DNA of 64,000 nt, from NCBI GenBank assembly GCA_947581635.1, contig CANPVE010000001.1, positions 62,001 to 126,000 on the forward strand. The letters run 5' to 3'. Positions 16,645 through 26,240 of this stretch are shown here, one piece after another. Source of the DNA: an uncultured Clostridia bacterium. Lineage in GTDB: Bacteria > Bacillota > Clostridia > Oscillospirales > Acutalibacteraceae. The first letter of the stretch is position 1. Every line of letters starts with the position of its first letter. The notes beneath the pieces are model-generated. The model had not been told where the DNA came from. It saw only the letters and a program-made list of their open reading frames with translations, and did no database searches. Made by a program: the position numbers and the translations under genes.

Positions 16645-17988
16645 ATGGCAAAGTACACAAGAGAAGACATCATAAGAATAGTTGAAGAGGAAGATGTGAA
16701 GTTCATCAGACTTCAATTCACCGATACGTTCGGTCATATGAAGAATGTGGCTATCACAACAAGCCAGCTGGAAAAATGTCTGGATAACTCCTGTATGTTT
16801 GACGGTTCGTCTATCGAGGGCTTCGTGAGAATTCAGGAGTCCGATATGTACCTCAGACCCGACCTCGATTCCTTTGTGATTTTCCCGTGGAGACCTCAGC
16901 AGGGTAAGGTTGCAAGATTTATCTGCGACGTTTACAAGCCCGACGGAACACCTTTTGAGGGCGACCCGAGATATGTGCTCAAGAAGGTTCTTAAAGAGGC
17001 CGAGGAAATGGGATTCAGGGCAAACATCGGCCCCGAGGCGGAATTCTTCCTTTTTGACACCGACGAGCACGGCCATGCCACCACAAACAGCTACGATGAG
17101 GCGGGCTACTTTGACCTCGCTCCCACCGATCTCGGCGAGGACTGCCGCCGTGATATCTGCACCACTCTCGGTCAGATGGGCTTTGAGATAGAGGCTTCTC
17201 ATCATGAAGTCGCAGAGGCTCAGCACGAAATCGACTTCAAGTATGACGACGCCCTTACAACAGCCGACAATATTATGACATTCAAGCTGGCCGTTAAGTC
17301 CGTGGCGTACCGCCATGGTCTTTATGCCACCTTTATGCCCAAGCCGCGCTACGGCATCAACGGCTCCGGTATGCACACCAATATGTCGCTCTGCACGCTT
17401 GACGGCAAAAATGCATTCTATGACGAGAATGATCCCAACGGTCTGGGTCTCTCCGAGGTTGCATATTCCTTTATTGCAGGTCTGATGAAGCACATCAAAG
17501 GTATGGCCGCCGTTACAAATCCGCTGGTCAACTCCTATAAGAGACTCGTTCCCGGCTATGAGGCTCCCTGCTATATCGCATGGTCCGCGAGCAACCGCTC
17601 CGCTCTGATTCGTATTCCCGCTTCCAGAGGCGCAGGCACGCGCGTTGAGCTTCGCTGCCCGGATCCCGCCTGCAACCCATATCTCGAACTCGCGGTCTGC
17701 ATCGCGGCAGGTCTTGACGGCGTTAAGAACCATCTCAAGCCCGCAGACGGCATCACCGACGAGAATATCTTCGCCATGACTAGCGAGGAAAGAAAGGCGG
17801 CAGGTATCGAAAGTCTTCCCGCAAACCTCAAGGAGGCTATTGACGCCCTCGAAGAGGACGAATTTGTTAAGAATGTACTGGGCGAGCACGTGTGCAAGAG
17901 CTACATCGCCGGCAAGAAGGCGGAGTGGGACAGCTTCCGCACGAGCGTAACCGAGTGGGAGATCGACAGATATCTGTCTGTATATTAA
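16645..17988 (+). CDS. glnA: Glutamine synthetase type I
   Basis: Forms glutamine from glutamate, ammonia and ATP; the entry point of ammonia into the cell. 447 aa, the GSI-alpha length of Firmicutes, without the adenylylation-site insertion of GSI-beta. Visible motifs are FDGSSIEGF, the metal/glutamate site EAEFFLF, the ATP-site [12 protein letters not shown] and [13 protein letters not shown] lies at good spacing before the ATG. The split glutamate synthase operon follows after a terminator and its own promoter, so the two make a complete GS-GOGAT cycle. Confidence 0.97.
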   Translation: MAKYTREDIIRIVEEEDVKFIRLQFTDTFGHMKNVAITTSQLEKCLDNSCMFDGSSIEGFVRIQESDMYLRPDLDSFVIFPWRPQQGKVARFICDVYKPDGTPFEGDPRYVLKKVLKEAEEMGFRANIGPEAEFFLFDTDEHGHATTNSYDEAGYFDLAPTDLGEDCRRDICTTLGQMGFEIEASHHEVAEAQHEIDFKYDDALTTADNIMTFKLAVKSVAYRHGLYATFMPKPRYGINGSGMHTNMSLCTLDGKNAFYDENDPNGLGLSEVAYSFIAGLMKHIKGMAAVTNPLVNSYKRLVPGYEAPCYIAWSASNRSALIRIPASRGAGTRVELRCPDPACNPYLELAVCIAAGLDGVKNHLKPADGITDENIFAMTSEERKAAGIESLPANLKEAIDALEEDEFVKNVLGEHVCKSYIAGKKAEWDSFRTSVTEWEIDRYLSVY

Positions 17989-18054
17989 TTCATTATCCCG
18001 CGTGGTACACTTTTAACTTTGCAGGAATGATTTGACAGAATTTCACTGAATTTC

Positions 18055-18096
18055 AAAACAAGTCGGGCTTGGTTTCTGGCTCGACTTGTTTTTTCT
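18055..18096 (+). terminator. glnA terminator
   Basis: AACAAGTCG pairs with CGACTTGTT around an 18-nt loop and is followed by a run of T's. Confidence 0.85.
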
Positions 18097-18180
18097 AACT
18101 ACTTTTTAACTGATTTTCCATAATGGTGAATTTTTAATTTAGAAAACTTGCAAAAATCTTTATTTTTTTATTCAAATCAC

Positions 18181-18209
18181 TTGATTTATGAAGGCCGATA
18201 CGTTAAAAT
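18181..18209 (+). promoter_or_regulatory. Promoter of the glutamate synthase operon
   Basis: TTGATT (18181-18186), 17 nt, TAAAAT (18204-18209). The leader to TTG 18373 is about 155 nt. Confidence 0.55.
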
Positions 18210-18279
18210 ATATCGTACAACTCGTTTAATTTTTCGCGTTCAATGGTGTCAGTCAATCAAAAAGCGGGCCGATATCATT

Positions 18280-18313
18280 AACATGAAATTTAATGTTTAA
18301 AATATTTCATGTT
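18280..18313 (+). promoter_or_regulatory. Hairpin in the glutamate synthase leader
   Basis: AACATGAAAT (18280-18289) pairs perfectly with ATTTCATGTT (18304-18313). No T tract follows, so it is not a terminator. It may be an operator palindrome or a leader structure. The rest of 18097-18372 shows nothing else clear. Confidence 0.4.
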
Positions 18314-18372
18314 GCGACCGGTTGTTTGTTGCAATAATCAAAAATGCTTGTGAATTTAAGGAGGTAGTCAAT

Positions 18373-19464
18373 TTGCTGAAAAAAGAAGGCGAAGTAAGGA
18401 TTCCTGCCGGATGTGCAATAAGCGGCATAATAGACAGAAAAGGCAATCGCTTTTCAGGCAGTGACGTAATTCAATCTATAGCCCTAATGCATGATCGCTC
18501 AAACGGTCTGGGCGGAGGCTTTGCGGCTTACGGTATTTATCCCGAATTTAAGGATTGGTATGCGTTCCACGTTTTCTATACCTCGATTGACGTTAAGAAC
18601 AAGACCGAGGAATATATAAACTCTAATTTCAGCATAGAAATGAGCGGACGTATTCCCACACGCAAGGTGTCATCAATAAAAGATGCCCCCATTATCTGGA
18701 GATATTTTGCCAAGCCCGAACCCGGCAAGCTGATTTCCTCCGAAAAGACCGAGGACGACTATGTTGCCGACGCGGTTATCACAATAAACAGCACCTTCCC
18801 GGGAGCGTATGTTTTCTCGTCAGGCAAGAATATGGGCGCGTTCAAGGCTGTGGGATATCCCGAAGACGTGGGAGAGTATTACAAGCTTGACGAGTACGAC
18901 GGCTATCTGTGGACGGCTCACGGACGCTTTCCCACAAACACTCCCGGCTGGTGGGGCGGCGCTCATCCCTTCACCATTCTGGACTGGTCGGTGGTTCACA
19001 ACGGCGAAATTTCTTCATACGACGCCAACAGACGCTATATAGAGATGTTCGGTTATGACTGCTCGCTCCAGACAGACACTGAGGTCATTACCTATCTGTT
19101 TGACTACCTTGTCCGAAAGAAAGGACTTCCCCTCAAGACAGCCGCCAATGTGATCGCGGCCCCGATGTGGGAGGAGATTGCCGAAATGCCAGAGAAGGAG
19201 CGCAAGTACTACACCGCTCTCCGACAGGTTTATTCCAGCGCTCTGGTAAACGGTCCCTTCTCCATCATACTCGGATACACGGGCGGTTTGATGGCGCTCA
19301 ACGACAGACTCAAGCTTCGCGCTCTCGTTGCGGCGGAGTGCGGCGACAGGCTCTATCTTGCCAGTGAAGAATCCGCGATACGCGTGGTATGTCCGAATCC
19401 CGAGTATATGTACTCGGTTGAAGGCGGCGTGCCGATAATAGCCACAGTAGAAGGGGAGGTCTGA
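18373..19464 (+). CDS. Glutamate synthase, glutamine amidotransferase subunit (split GltB, part 1)
   Basis: A class II glutamine amidotransferase-like domain of the split glutamate synthase, releasing ammonia from glutamine for the FMN subunit. TTG 18373 is chosen because AAGGAGG (18358-18364) lies 8 nt before it. This gives an N-terminus LKKEGEVRIPAGCAISGI with Cys14. The core has FGAY-like HGRFPTNTPGWWGGAHPF and VVHNGEIS, as in PurF/GltB amidotransferases. In canonical class II enzymes Cys is residue 1 or 2; here the conserved Cys sits after a short N-terminal stretch, as in archaeal-type GltB1. First gene of a five-gene operon. Confidence 0.85.
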   Translation: MLKKEGEVRIPAGCAISGIIDRKGNRFSGSDVIQSIALMHDRSNGLGGGFAAYGIYPEFKDWYAFHVFYTSIDVKNKTEEYINSNFSIEMSGRIPTRKVSSIKDAPIIWRYFAKPEPGKLISSEKTEDDYVADAVITINSTFPGAYVFSSGKNMGAFKAVGYPEDVGEYYKLDEYDGYLWTAHGRFPTNTPGWWGGAHPFTILDWSVVHNGEISSYDANRRYIEMFGYDCSLQTDTEVITYLFDYLVRKKGLPLKTAANVIAAPMWEEIAEMPEKERKYYTALRQVYSSALVNGPFSIILGYTGGLMALNDRLKLRALVAAECGDRLYLASEESAIRVVCPNPEYMYSVEGGVPIIATVEGEV

Positions 19465-19469
19465 TAAAT

Positions 19470-20969
19470 ATGAGATATTTCACATCAGAATTTCTCATTG
19501 AGCGCAACAAGGATCGCTGCATAAATTGCGGTGTGTGCGCGCGTCAATGTTCAAATGAAGCACACTACATAGATCTCGACACGGGTGAGGTCAAGAGCGA
19601 TGAGACCAAGTGCGTTGACTGTCAGCGCTGCGTATGTCTCTGCCCCACAAATGCCCTTATGATAATCAAAAATCCCAATCAGACGCGCGACAACGCCAAC
19701 TGGTCACAGCAGGCTATACGCGAGGTGGAGATGCAGGCTTCAACCGGCGGCATACTGCTTTCGGGTATGGGTACGCCAAAGGAGTACCCTGTGTATTGGG
19801 ATAAGATACTGCTCAACGCCAGCCAGGTGACCAATCCCTCTATCGATCCGCTGCGCGAGCCTATGGAAACCAAAACTTATCTCGGCGCGAAGCCTACTCA
19901 GCTTGAATTTGACGAGGAGGGCAACATTCTCACAAAACTGCCTCCCACAGTGGAACTTGACACTCCGCTCATGATGTCGGCAATGTCGTTCGGTTCGATA
20001 TCGCTCAACGCGCAGAAGTCTCTGGCAATGGCCGCAAAGGAATGTAACACCTTCTTCAACACGGGCGAGGGCGGTCTGCATAAGGAACTGGATCAATACG
20101 CAGATCACGCCATAGTACAGGTCGCTTCGGGTCGTTTCGGCGTGAGCAAGGATTATCTCAACAAGGGCCAGATAATCGAAATCAAAATAGGTCAGGGCGC
20201 AAAGCCGGGTATCGGCGGACATCTTCCGGGTGAAAAGGTCAATGTCGAGGTCAGCCAGACCCGTATGATACCCGAACATTCCGACGCTATTTCTCCGGCG
20301 CCTCACCATGATATATATTCCATAGAGGATCTCAGACAGCTCATTTTCTCGCTGAAAGAGGTCACCAGATACAAGAAGCCCGTAGCGGTCAAGATAGCCG
20401 CCGTTCACAATATCGCCGCCATAGCTTCCGGCTCTGTGCGCGCGGGTGCGGATATTATTGTAATCGACGGTTTCCGCGGCGGCTCGGGTTCCACCCCCAC
20501 GCGTCTGCGCGACAATGTAGGTATTCCGATAGAACTCGCGCTGGCGGCCGTGGATCAGAGACTGCGCGACGAGAGCATTCGCCAGAATTGCTCTATCGTA
20601 ATCGCCGGATCTGTCAGGAACAGCGCGGACGTTGTAAAGGCGATTGCGCTCGGCGCGGACGCCTGTTACATCGGCTCGTCAGCCCTTATCGCCATGGGGT
20701 GCCATATGTGCCGCACCTGCATGACGGGCAAATGCAATTGGGGCATTGCGACACAGAATCCCGAGCTTACCAGGCGTCTCAACCCCGAGATTCAGTACAA
20801 GCGCGTTGTAAATCTGCTCCATGCCTGGAATCATGAGATTCAGGAGATGATGGGCGGCATGGGTATCAACGCAATCGAAAGTCTGAGAGGTAACCGACTG
20901 ATGCTCAGAGGTATTGGGCTGTCCGAGAAGGAACTCGAAATACTCGGCATCAAGCACGCGGGCGAATAA
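19470..20969 (+). CDS. Glutamate synthase, FMN-binding synthase subunit with N-terminal ferredoxin domain
   Basis: A 499-aa protein that converts 2-oxoglutarate plus ammonia to glutamate. Two 4Fe-4S motifs stand at the N-terminus (C17-C20-C23-C27 and C48-C51-C54-C58). The FMN-binding TIM barrel follows (MSAMSFGSISLNAQKSLAMA, GEGGLHKE, KIGQGAKPGIGGHLPG, IDGFRGGSGSTP), then the cysteine cluster GCHMCRTCMTGKC, a 3Fe-4S-type site of glutamate synthases. AGGGGAGG precedes the ATG. The fused ferredoxin domain is typical of the archaeal/clostridial split enzyme. Confidence 0.93.
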   Translation: MRYFTSEFLIERNKDRCINCGVCARQCSNEAHYIDLDTGEVKSDETKCVDCQRCVCLCPTNALMIIKNPNQTRDNANWSQQAIREVEMQASTGGILLSGMGTPKEYPVYWDKILLNASQVTNPSIDPLREPMETKTYLGAKPTQLEFDEEGNILTKLPPTVELDTPLMMSAMSFGSISLNAQKSLAMAAKECNTFFNTGEGGLHKELDQYADHAIVQVASGRFGVSKDYLNKGQIIEIKIGQGAKPGIGGHLPGEKVNVEVSQTRMIPEHSDAISPAPHHDIYSIEDLRQLIFSLKEVTRYKKPVAVKIAAVHNIAAIASGSVRAGADIIVIDGFRGGSGSTPTRLRDNVGIPIELALAAVDQRLRDESIRQNCSIVIAGSVRNSADVVKAIALGADACYIGSSALIAMGCHMCRTCMTGKCNWGIATQNPELTRRLNPEIQYKRVVNLLHAWNHEIQEMMGGMGINAIESLRGNRLMLRGIGLSEKELEILGIKHAGE

Positions 20970-20984
20970 GGAGGCACAGTAGTT

Positions 20985-21425
20985 ATGAAGAAAGTTTATG
21001 CTATAGAGGAGCTTTGCCTCAATTGCCGCCTGTGTGAGGTCTATTGCAAGACGGCGCATTCCAAAAGTAAGAATGTGGTCAAGGCTTATAAATTTGAAAG
21101 TCCCGAGCCTGTTGCCAGAATCATGGTAGAGGGCGACAACGCTCATTCGATAGCTATGCAGTGCCGCCACTGTGCCGACCCTGCTTGTGTGAACGCCTGC
21201 ATTACGGGCGCCATGCAGAAGGATCCTGTGACGGGCATTGTAGCGCCCGATCCGAACAAGTGCGTGGGCTGTATGACCTGCCTGGGCGCGTGTCCGTACG
21301 GCGTTATCAAGGTAAATCACATCGCCATGAAGTGCGATTTGTGCCGCGAGACGGGCGAGCCTGCCTGTGTTAAGAATTGCCCGAACAACGCACTCATTTA
21401 TGTAGAGGAGGAAGAGCTGCAATGA
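20985..21425 (+). CDS. 4Fe-4S ferredoxin-type electron-transfer subunit
   Basis: A 146-aa iron-sulfur protein of the HydN/CooF type with four cysteine clusters: LNCRLCEVYC near the N-terminus, CRHCADPACVNAC, CVGCMTCLGACPYG and CDLCRETGEPACVKNCP. It would bind about four 4Fe-4S centres. Its place in the operon suggests that it passes electrons between the FAD oxidoreductase that follows and the FMN subunit before it. AGGAGG lies before ATG 20985; the stop overlaps the next start (ATGA). Confidence 0.9.
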   Translation: MKKVYAIEELCLNCRLCEVYCKTAHSKSKNVVKAYKFESPEPVARIMVEGDNAHSIAMQCRHCADPACVNACITGAMQKDPVTGIVAPDPNKCVGCMTCLGACPYGVIKVNHIAMKCDLCRETGEPACVKNCPNNALIYVEEEELQ

Positions 21426-22681
21426 AATATCTGATAGTTGGCGCGAGCGCCGCAGGAATCTCCGCAGCCCGTACCATTCGCACATACGACAAGGCAGGCG
21501 AAATAACCGTCGTTACGGAGGAGAATTACAAACCTTACGGCAGACCGCTTATTTCTTATGTGCTCAAGGGCAAGGTCAAAATTGAAAATACAAATTACGT
21601 GAGCGAGAGCTTCTTTGATGACAACAATATAAATTTCATCAGTGGTAAAAAGGTTGTCAGTGTTGATTCCGGAGCAAAGAGCGTGAAGCTTGATGACGGC
21701 AGCACGCTCGATTACGACAAACTGCTTATTGCCACCGGTTCGGTGCCGTTCGTGCCGCCCGTAGAGAACGCTGAAGGCAAATCCAACATCTATACTTTCC
21801 TCGATATGGCAAGCTCCGAAGCCGTGAACGGCTATGTCACCCCCGAAATGAACGCGGTGGTGATAGGCGGCGGTCTTATAGGAATGAAGGCTGCCGAGGG
21901 TCTGAATGCCAAGTGCAAATCAGTGACAGTGCTGGAACTGGCGGACAGAATCCTTCCCACAATTCTCGACAAAACCGCAGGAGACATGATGAGCGCTCAT
22001 GTGCTTGAATCAGGCATTGTGTGTCGCACGGGTGACACAGCTGTGCGCGTGAACGGCGAGGATAAGGTGGAAAGCCTTACGCTCAAATCGGGAGATACCA
22101 TTCCCTGCGATATATTGATAATGGCGGTGGGCGTGCGCCCGAATACCGCGCTTGCCGCGTCGGCGGGCTGCGAGGTCAACCGTGGAATTCTGGTTGACAA
22201 CAAAATGCAGACGTCTGTTGAGGGAATATATGCCGCAGGCGACTGTGTGGTTACTCACAATATTCTCGACGGCAGCGACAAAATTATCGCGCTATGGCCT
22301 AATGCCGTGGAGCAGGGCAAGGTTGCGGGCGCCGCAATGACTGGAAATGAGCTTCCCTACGAGGGCGGCTATGCCATGAACGCCATTGACCTTTTCGATC
22401 TGCACGTGCTCACCGCCGGCGTTATGGGCGCCGAGGAGGACGGTTATGAAGTCAGCGTCACCTGCGACGGCGGGAATTACAGGCGCTTTTGCATGAAGGA
22501 CGGCTTGCTCAAGGGATATATGCTGATAGGCGATATCAGTCGCGGCGGGGTGTATACCACTCTGATAAAAAGAGCCGTTCCGCTGGATTCTCTCGCGGGT
22601 GAATTTAAGGAAACTCCCGAGTATATGCTTATTCCCAAAGCCGTGCGGGACGAAATGATTTACGGGAGGGTTGCCGAATGA
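21422..22681 (+). CDS. NAD(P)/FAD-dependent oxidoreductase of the glutamate synthase operon
   Basis: A 419-aa pyridine nucleotide-disulfide-type flavoprotein. The N-terminal FAD site is YLIVGASAAGISAARTIR, the central NAD(P) site is AVVIGGGLIGMKAAEGL and the second FAD motif is GIYAAGDCV. It resembles NADH oxidase/nitrite reductase-type FAD proteins and lacks the CxxxxC redox disulfide of reductases. It overlaps both neighbours by 4 nt. It likely replaces the GltD small subunit as the NAD(P)H-oxidising partner. Confidence 0.88.
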   Translation: MKYLIVGASAAGISAARTIRTYDKAGEITVVTEENYKPYGRPLISYVLKGKVKIENTNYVSESFFDDNNINFISGKKVVSVDSGAKSVKLDDGSTLDYDKLLIATGSVPFVPPVENAEGKSNIYTFLDMASSEAVNGYVTPEMNAVVIGGGLIGMKAAEGLNAKCKSVTVLELADRILPTILDKTAGDMMSAHVLESGIVCRTGDTAVRVNGEDKVESLTLKSGDTIPCDILIMAVGVRPNTALAASAGCEVNRGILVDNKMQTSVEGIYAAGDCVVTHNILDGSDKIIALWPNAVEQGKVAGAAMTGNELPYEGGYAMNAIDLFDLHVLTAGVMGAEEDGYEVSVTCDGGNYRRFCMKDGLLKGYMLIGDISRGGVYTTLIKRAVPLDSLAGEFKETPEYMLIPKAVRDEMIYGRVAE

Positions 22682-23433
22682 AGGTCATAGACGCAAAGGA
22701 AACATATTTCAAGACACTCAATGATATGGTATTTGACGCGCTCGAGACCGAGGACGAGGTAATAATTGCCAATGTCGGCGGTCAGAGGTACATTGGAACC
22801 GGTATGGACGCCGGTAAGAGCATAATTGTCCAAGGTACCCCGGGCAATGATATGGCGTGCTATATGAACGGCGGCAGGATTACCGTCAAGGGCAACGGTC
22901 AGGATGCCGTAGGCAATACGATGAACGGCGGCGAAATCGTCATATACGGACATTCGGGCGACACCGTAGGATACGGTATGCGCGACGGAAGAATATTTGT
23001 TCAAACCAATGTCGGTTGCCGCGGCGGAATTCACATGAAGGAATTTGAGAATTGCAGACCGAAAATAGTTATCGGCGGTAGGGCCGGCGCTTATCTCGGT
23101 GAATATATGGCGGGCGGCGTGATACTGCTTCTGGGTCTGAATCTCAAAGAGGGAAGAGAGGTAATCGGACATTACTGTGCCACAGGTATGCACGGCGGCG
23201 TTATCTATATTCGCGGCGAGTACTCCGATGACAGAATCTCCCCCGGCGTGGCTGTGTTGGAGCCGAATGAGGACGACATGAAGGAGATTTCCGATCTCGT
23301 GAGAGACTACTGCAAATATTTCGGCTCGGATTACCACGAAATAATGAATGAAAGATTTACTAAGCTCGCACCCACGTCAGCCAGACCCTATAAGAACCTG
23401 TATGCCCGCAATGAGGCGTTTCCGTTGAGCTGA
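22678..23433 (+). CDS. Glutamate synthase GXGXG domain subunit (split GltB, part 3)
   Basis: A 251-aa right-handed beta-helix equivalent to the C-terminal domain of large-subunit glutamate synthase. Repeated GxGxxG turns are seen: YIGTGMDAGKSIIVQG, CYMNGGRITVKGNGQD, NTMNGGEIVIYG, GYGMRDGRIFV, YMAGGVILLLG. The domain has a structural role, positioning the amidotransferase and synthase parts. Last gene of the operon; ATG overlaps the preceding stop. Confidence 0.92.
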   Translation: MKVIDAKETYFKTLNDMVFDALETEDEVIIANVGGQRYIGTGMDAGKSIIVQGTPGNDMACYMNGGRITVKGNGQDAVGNTMNGGEIVIYGHSGDTVGYGMRDGRIFVQTNVGCRGGIHMKEFENCRPKIVIGGRAGAYLGEYMAGGVILLLGLNLKEGREVIGHYCATGMHGGVIYIRGEYSDDRISPGVAVLEPNEDDMKEISDLVRDYCKYFGSDYHEIMNERFTKLAPTSARPYKNLYARNEAFPLS

Positions 23434-23477
23434 TGCTTAATTGATTATGATATTTGTTTGATTTTGTTTTATTATAC

Positions 23478-23506
23478 TTGCAATTGCATGAAAATCGTGG
23501 TATTAT
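23478..23506 (+). promoter_or_regulatory. purC promoter
   Basis: TTGCAA (23478-23483), 17 nt, TATTAT (23501-23506). A leader of about 105 nt follows. I could not fit it to the purine, ZTP or THF riboswitch consensus. Confidence 0.6.
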
Positions 23507-23617
23507 GTCAGTACCACGGTCGGAAGCCTGTGGGCTTTGTATGCAACTATGGTCGTCGGATGCTTTCTCTCGGCGGCCTTGTTTGTCACTAATAAAATAT
23601 TAAGGAGAATACAAGCT

Positions 23618-24325
23618 ATGGAAAAGAAAGAACAGCTTTACGAAGGCAAGGCAAAGAAGGTTTTTGCTACAGATGACGCTGATTACTGCATAGTTTCCTA
23701 CAAGGACGACGCAACCGCATTCAACGGCGAAAAGAAAGGCACGATTGCGGGCAAGGGCGTTGTGAACAACAGAATGTCCAATATGCTTTGCAAACTTCTC
23801 GAACAAAAGGGCGTTCCCAGCCATTATGTTGAGGAGCTTAGCGACCGTGAGACGCTTGTAAAGAAGGTCGATATCGTTCCCTTGGAGGTAATCATCAGAA
23901 ATACCGCCGCAGGCAGCTTTTCCAAGCGTTTCGGCATTGCCGAGGGCACAAAGCTCAAGTGTCCTACCCTTGAGTACTGCCTTAAAGACGATGCGCTGGG
24001 CGATCCGATGATCAACGATACTCAGATTCTCGCAATTGACGCGGCAACTCGGGAAGAGCTTGACAAGATAGCGGCCATGGCGTATAAAGTGAACGAGGTT
24101 CTCATTGAGTTCTTCCGCACAATCGGCATTGAGCTTATCGACTTCAAGATTGAATTTGGCCGTTTTCACGGCGATATCATTCTGGCTGATGAGATTTCCC
24201 CTGACACTTGCCGTCTGTGGGATATCGAGACACACCAGAAACTGGACAAAGACAGATTTAGACGCGACATGGGCGGCGTAGAGGAAGCCTATGCAGAGGT
24301 CTTTAAGAGACTTAATCTCGACTGA
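23618..24325 (+). CDS. purC: Phosphoribosylaminoimidazole-succinocarboxamide (SAICAR) synthase
   Basis: Joins aspartate to carboxyaminoimidazole ribotide with ATP, step eight of purine synthesis. 235 aa, the usual bacterial length. Motifs: [40 protein letters not shown] and the active-site region [29 protein letters not shown]. The start is ATG 23618 with AAGGAG upstream; the frame opens earlier, but that part is not purC-like. It has its own promoter and terminator and is followed by purF. Confidence 0.97.
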   Translation: MEKKEQLYEGKAKKVFATDDADYCIVSYKDDATAFNGEKKGTIAGKGVVNNRMSNMLCKLLEQKGVPSHYVEELSDRETLVKKVDIVPLEVIIRNTAAGSFSKRFGIAEGTKLKCPTLEYCLKDDALGDPMINDTQILAIDAATREELDKIAAMAYKVNEVLIEFFRTIGIELIDFKIEFGRFHGDIILADEISPDTCRLWDIETHQKLDKDRFRRDMGGVEEAYAEVFKRLNLD

Positions 24326-24337
24326 TTTAATTTTTTC

Positions 24338-24385
24338 GGCAAGGCGAATATTTGCAGACATTTGCGGTATTCGCCCTGCCTTTTT
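24338..24385 (+). terminator. purC terminator
   Basis: GGCAAGGCGAATA pairs with TATTCGCCCTGCC with one mismatch and is followed by TTTTT. Downstream (24386-24560) nothing is recognised. Confidence 0.85.
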
Positions 24386-24560
24386 GTTTTCATGCTGAAA
24401 TTTATTAAAAAATCGGGCAGAAAAGCTCGGTACTATAGCTTTTGAGACTTTGACGTTAAGATCTTTTGCCGTGTTTTTGTTGAAATTTGTTATTATAAAT
24501 ATTGCATAATAATTGATGACATACTTTCACATAAATACAGTACAAAAACAGTTCAATTAT

Positions 24561-24589
24561 TTGACATTTATCCGCAAATCACTTATAAT
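24561..24589 (+). promoter_or_regulatory. purF promoter
   Basis: TTGACA (24561-24566), 17 nt, TATAAT (24584-24589): a perfect consensus promoter. A leader of about 100 nt follows with no riboswitch that I recognise. Confidence 0.8.
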
Positions 24590-24696
24590 ATTACCCTGAG
24601 CATTGTGTTTTCACAGTGTAATCTTATTGCGGCGCTTTAGCGCGTAAATTCAATTCCATCGACGTATTTAAAATAATCACGTAAAGGAAAATGATA

Positions 24697-26190
24697 ATGG
24701 AAATGAAAGAATTGAAAATCGGTCATTGTCAAAGCGGCTGTCGCGATTGCGGCAATTGCGGAGTGGATTTCGACGAACTTGACCGCAGCAAACTTCATGA
24801 GGAATGCGGCGTGTTCGGCGTTTATTCGTATTCAGAGGAATTGGCGGTGGCGCAGAGCGTCTATCACGGGCTTGTTGCCCTACAGCACCGCGGTCAGGAG
24901 AGCTGCGGCATTGCAGTGTGCGACCGCGGCGTTTTCTCGTACCATAAGGATATGGGGTTGGTGAGCGAGGTATTTAACAAAGAGATTCTCAGCGAACTTC
25001 AAGGACAAGCCGCCATAGGTCATGTGCGTTACTCCACGGCGGGCGGGTCGGTTCGCGAGAACAGCCAGCCGCTTGTTATGCGATACGTCAAGGGAACGCT
25101 TGGACTTGCCCACAACGGCAATCTTACCAACGCGCACGAGCTTCGCAGTGAACTGGAGCAGCGCGGGGCTATTTTTCAAACCACCATCGACTCGGAGGTT
25201 ATAGCCTACATGGTCGCTCGGGAAAGGCTGAATTATCACTCGGTCGAAGAGGCTGTCAAGGCGGCAATGCAGAAGCTTCACGGCGCGTATTCGCTGCTGG
25301 TGATGAGTCCCCGAAAACTAATTGCGGCGCGCGACCCCAAGGGATTCCGCCCGCTTTGCATGGGGCGCATTGACAACGACATCGTATTTGCCAGTGAAAC
25401 CTGCGCTCTTGACGCTGTTGGCGCGGAATTCATGCGCGATGTGGACCCGGGCGAGATAATTACCTGCGATAAAAACGGCATTCACAGCGATCGCTCACTC
25501 TGCACAAAGGACATAGCCCACTGCATTTTTGAATATATCTATTTTGCGCGCACCGATTCGGTGATCGATGGAGTCTCAGTGTACGATTCACGCAGACAGG
25601 CGGGGCGGCAGCTTGCAAAACAGAAGCCCGTTGAAGCCGATATAGTTATAGGAGTGCCGGAGTCGGGAATAGACGCGGCGATCGGATATTCAGAACAGTC
25701 GGGAATCCCGTATGCCAAAGGCATAGTCAAGAACAGCTATATAGGCAGAACTTTTATCAAGCCCGATCAATCGCAGAGAACCAATGCGGTTAGGCTGAAG
25801 CTCAACGCGCTTAAATCCGTAGTGGGCGGGCGCAGGGTAGTTATGCTCGACGACTCAATCGTACGTGGCACCACCATGCATCGCATTGTAAATATGCTGC
25901 GTGAGGCGGGTGCCAGCGAGGTTCATGTGCGCATAAGTTCGCCGGCATTCCGAAACCCGTGTTTCTATGGTGTGGACATTCCGTCTGCCGAAGATCTTAT
26001 CGCCAATCAGCACACCATTGAAGAAATTGCAGAGCTTATCGAGGCGGATTCGCTTGATTTTTTGGACCTTGACGCTATAGGCAAGTTGACCTGCGGGAAG
26101 AAATTTCCAATTTGTACCGCCTGCTTTGACGGTAAATATCCGGACGGCGTTACTACAAAACATATGAGCAAAGACGATAAACTAATGTAA
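24697..26190 (+). CDS. purF: Amidophosphoribosyltransferase with cysteine-rich propeptide
   Basis: Commits PRPP to purine synthesis by transferring glutamine ammonia. ATG 24697 is preferred (AAAGGA 8 nt upstream); ATG 24691 is possible. The N-terminal nucleophile of the class II amidotransferase is C37 in HEECGVFG, so a 36-residue propeptide must be cut off. It holds CxxxCxxCxxC (C11, C15, C18, C21). The PRPP loop VVMLDDSIVRGTT is intact. Counterparts of the four Fe-S ligands of the Bacillus enzyme appear present (HCIFEY, NPCFYG, ICTACF). The length fits the family apart from the propeptide. Confidence 0.96.
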   Translation: MEMKELKIGHCQSGCRDCGNCGVDFDELDRSKLHEECGVFGVYSYSEELAVAQSVYHGLVALQHRGQESCGIAVCDRGVFSYHKDMGLVSEVFNKEILSELQGQAAIGHVRYSTAGGSVRENSQPLVMRYVKGTLGLAHNGNLTNAHELRSELEQRGAIFQTTIDSEVIAYMVARERLNYHSVEEAVKAAMQKLHGAYSLLVMSPRKLIAARDPKGFRPLCMGRIDNDIVFASETCALDAVGAEFMRDVDPGEIITCDKNGIHSDRSLCTKDIAHCIFEYIYFARTDSVIDGVSVYDSRRQAGRQLAKQKPVEADIVIGVPESGIDAAIGYSEQSGIPYAKGIVKNSYIGRTFIKPDQSQRTNAVRLKLNALKSVVGGRRVVMLDDSIVRGTTMHRIVNMLREAGASEVHVRISSPAFRNPCFYGVDIPSAEDLIANQHTIEEIAELIEADSLDFLDLDAIGKLTCGKKFPICTACFDGKYPDGVTTKHMSKDDKLM

Positions 26191-26240
26191 TTTATGTATT
26201 AACATATTTTAATAATAAATAAAACAAAGGACTGAATGAT

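Noticed and set aside
16621..17889. Long minus-strand frame (about 420 codons) opposite glnA
   Set aside because: It mirrors the codon pattern of glnA, has no ribosome site or family motifs, and glnA is certain.
19740..20408. Minus-strand frame of about 220 codons inside the glutamate synthase gene
   Set aside because: Antisense shadow without motifs; the plus-strand gene has diagnostic FMN and Fe-S sites.
23513..23617. Purine, ZTP or THF riboswitch upstream of purC
   Set aside because: None of the conserved core sequences could be placed; the same holds for the purF leader (24596-24690).
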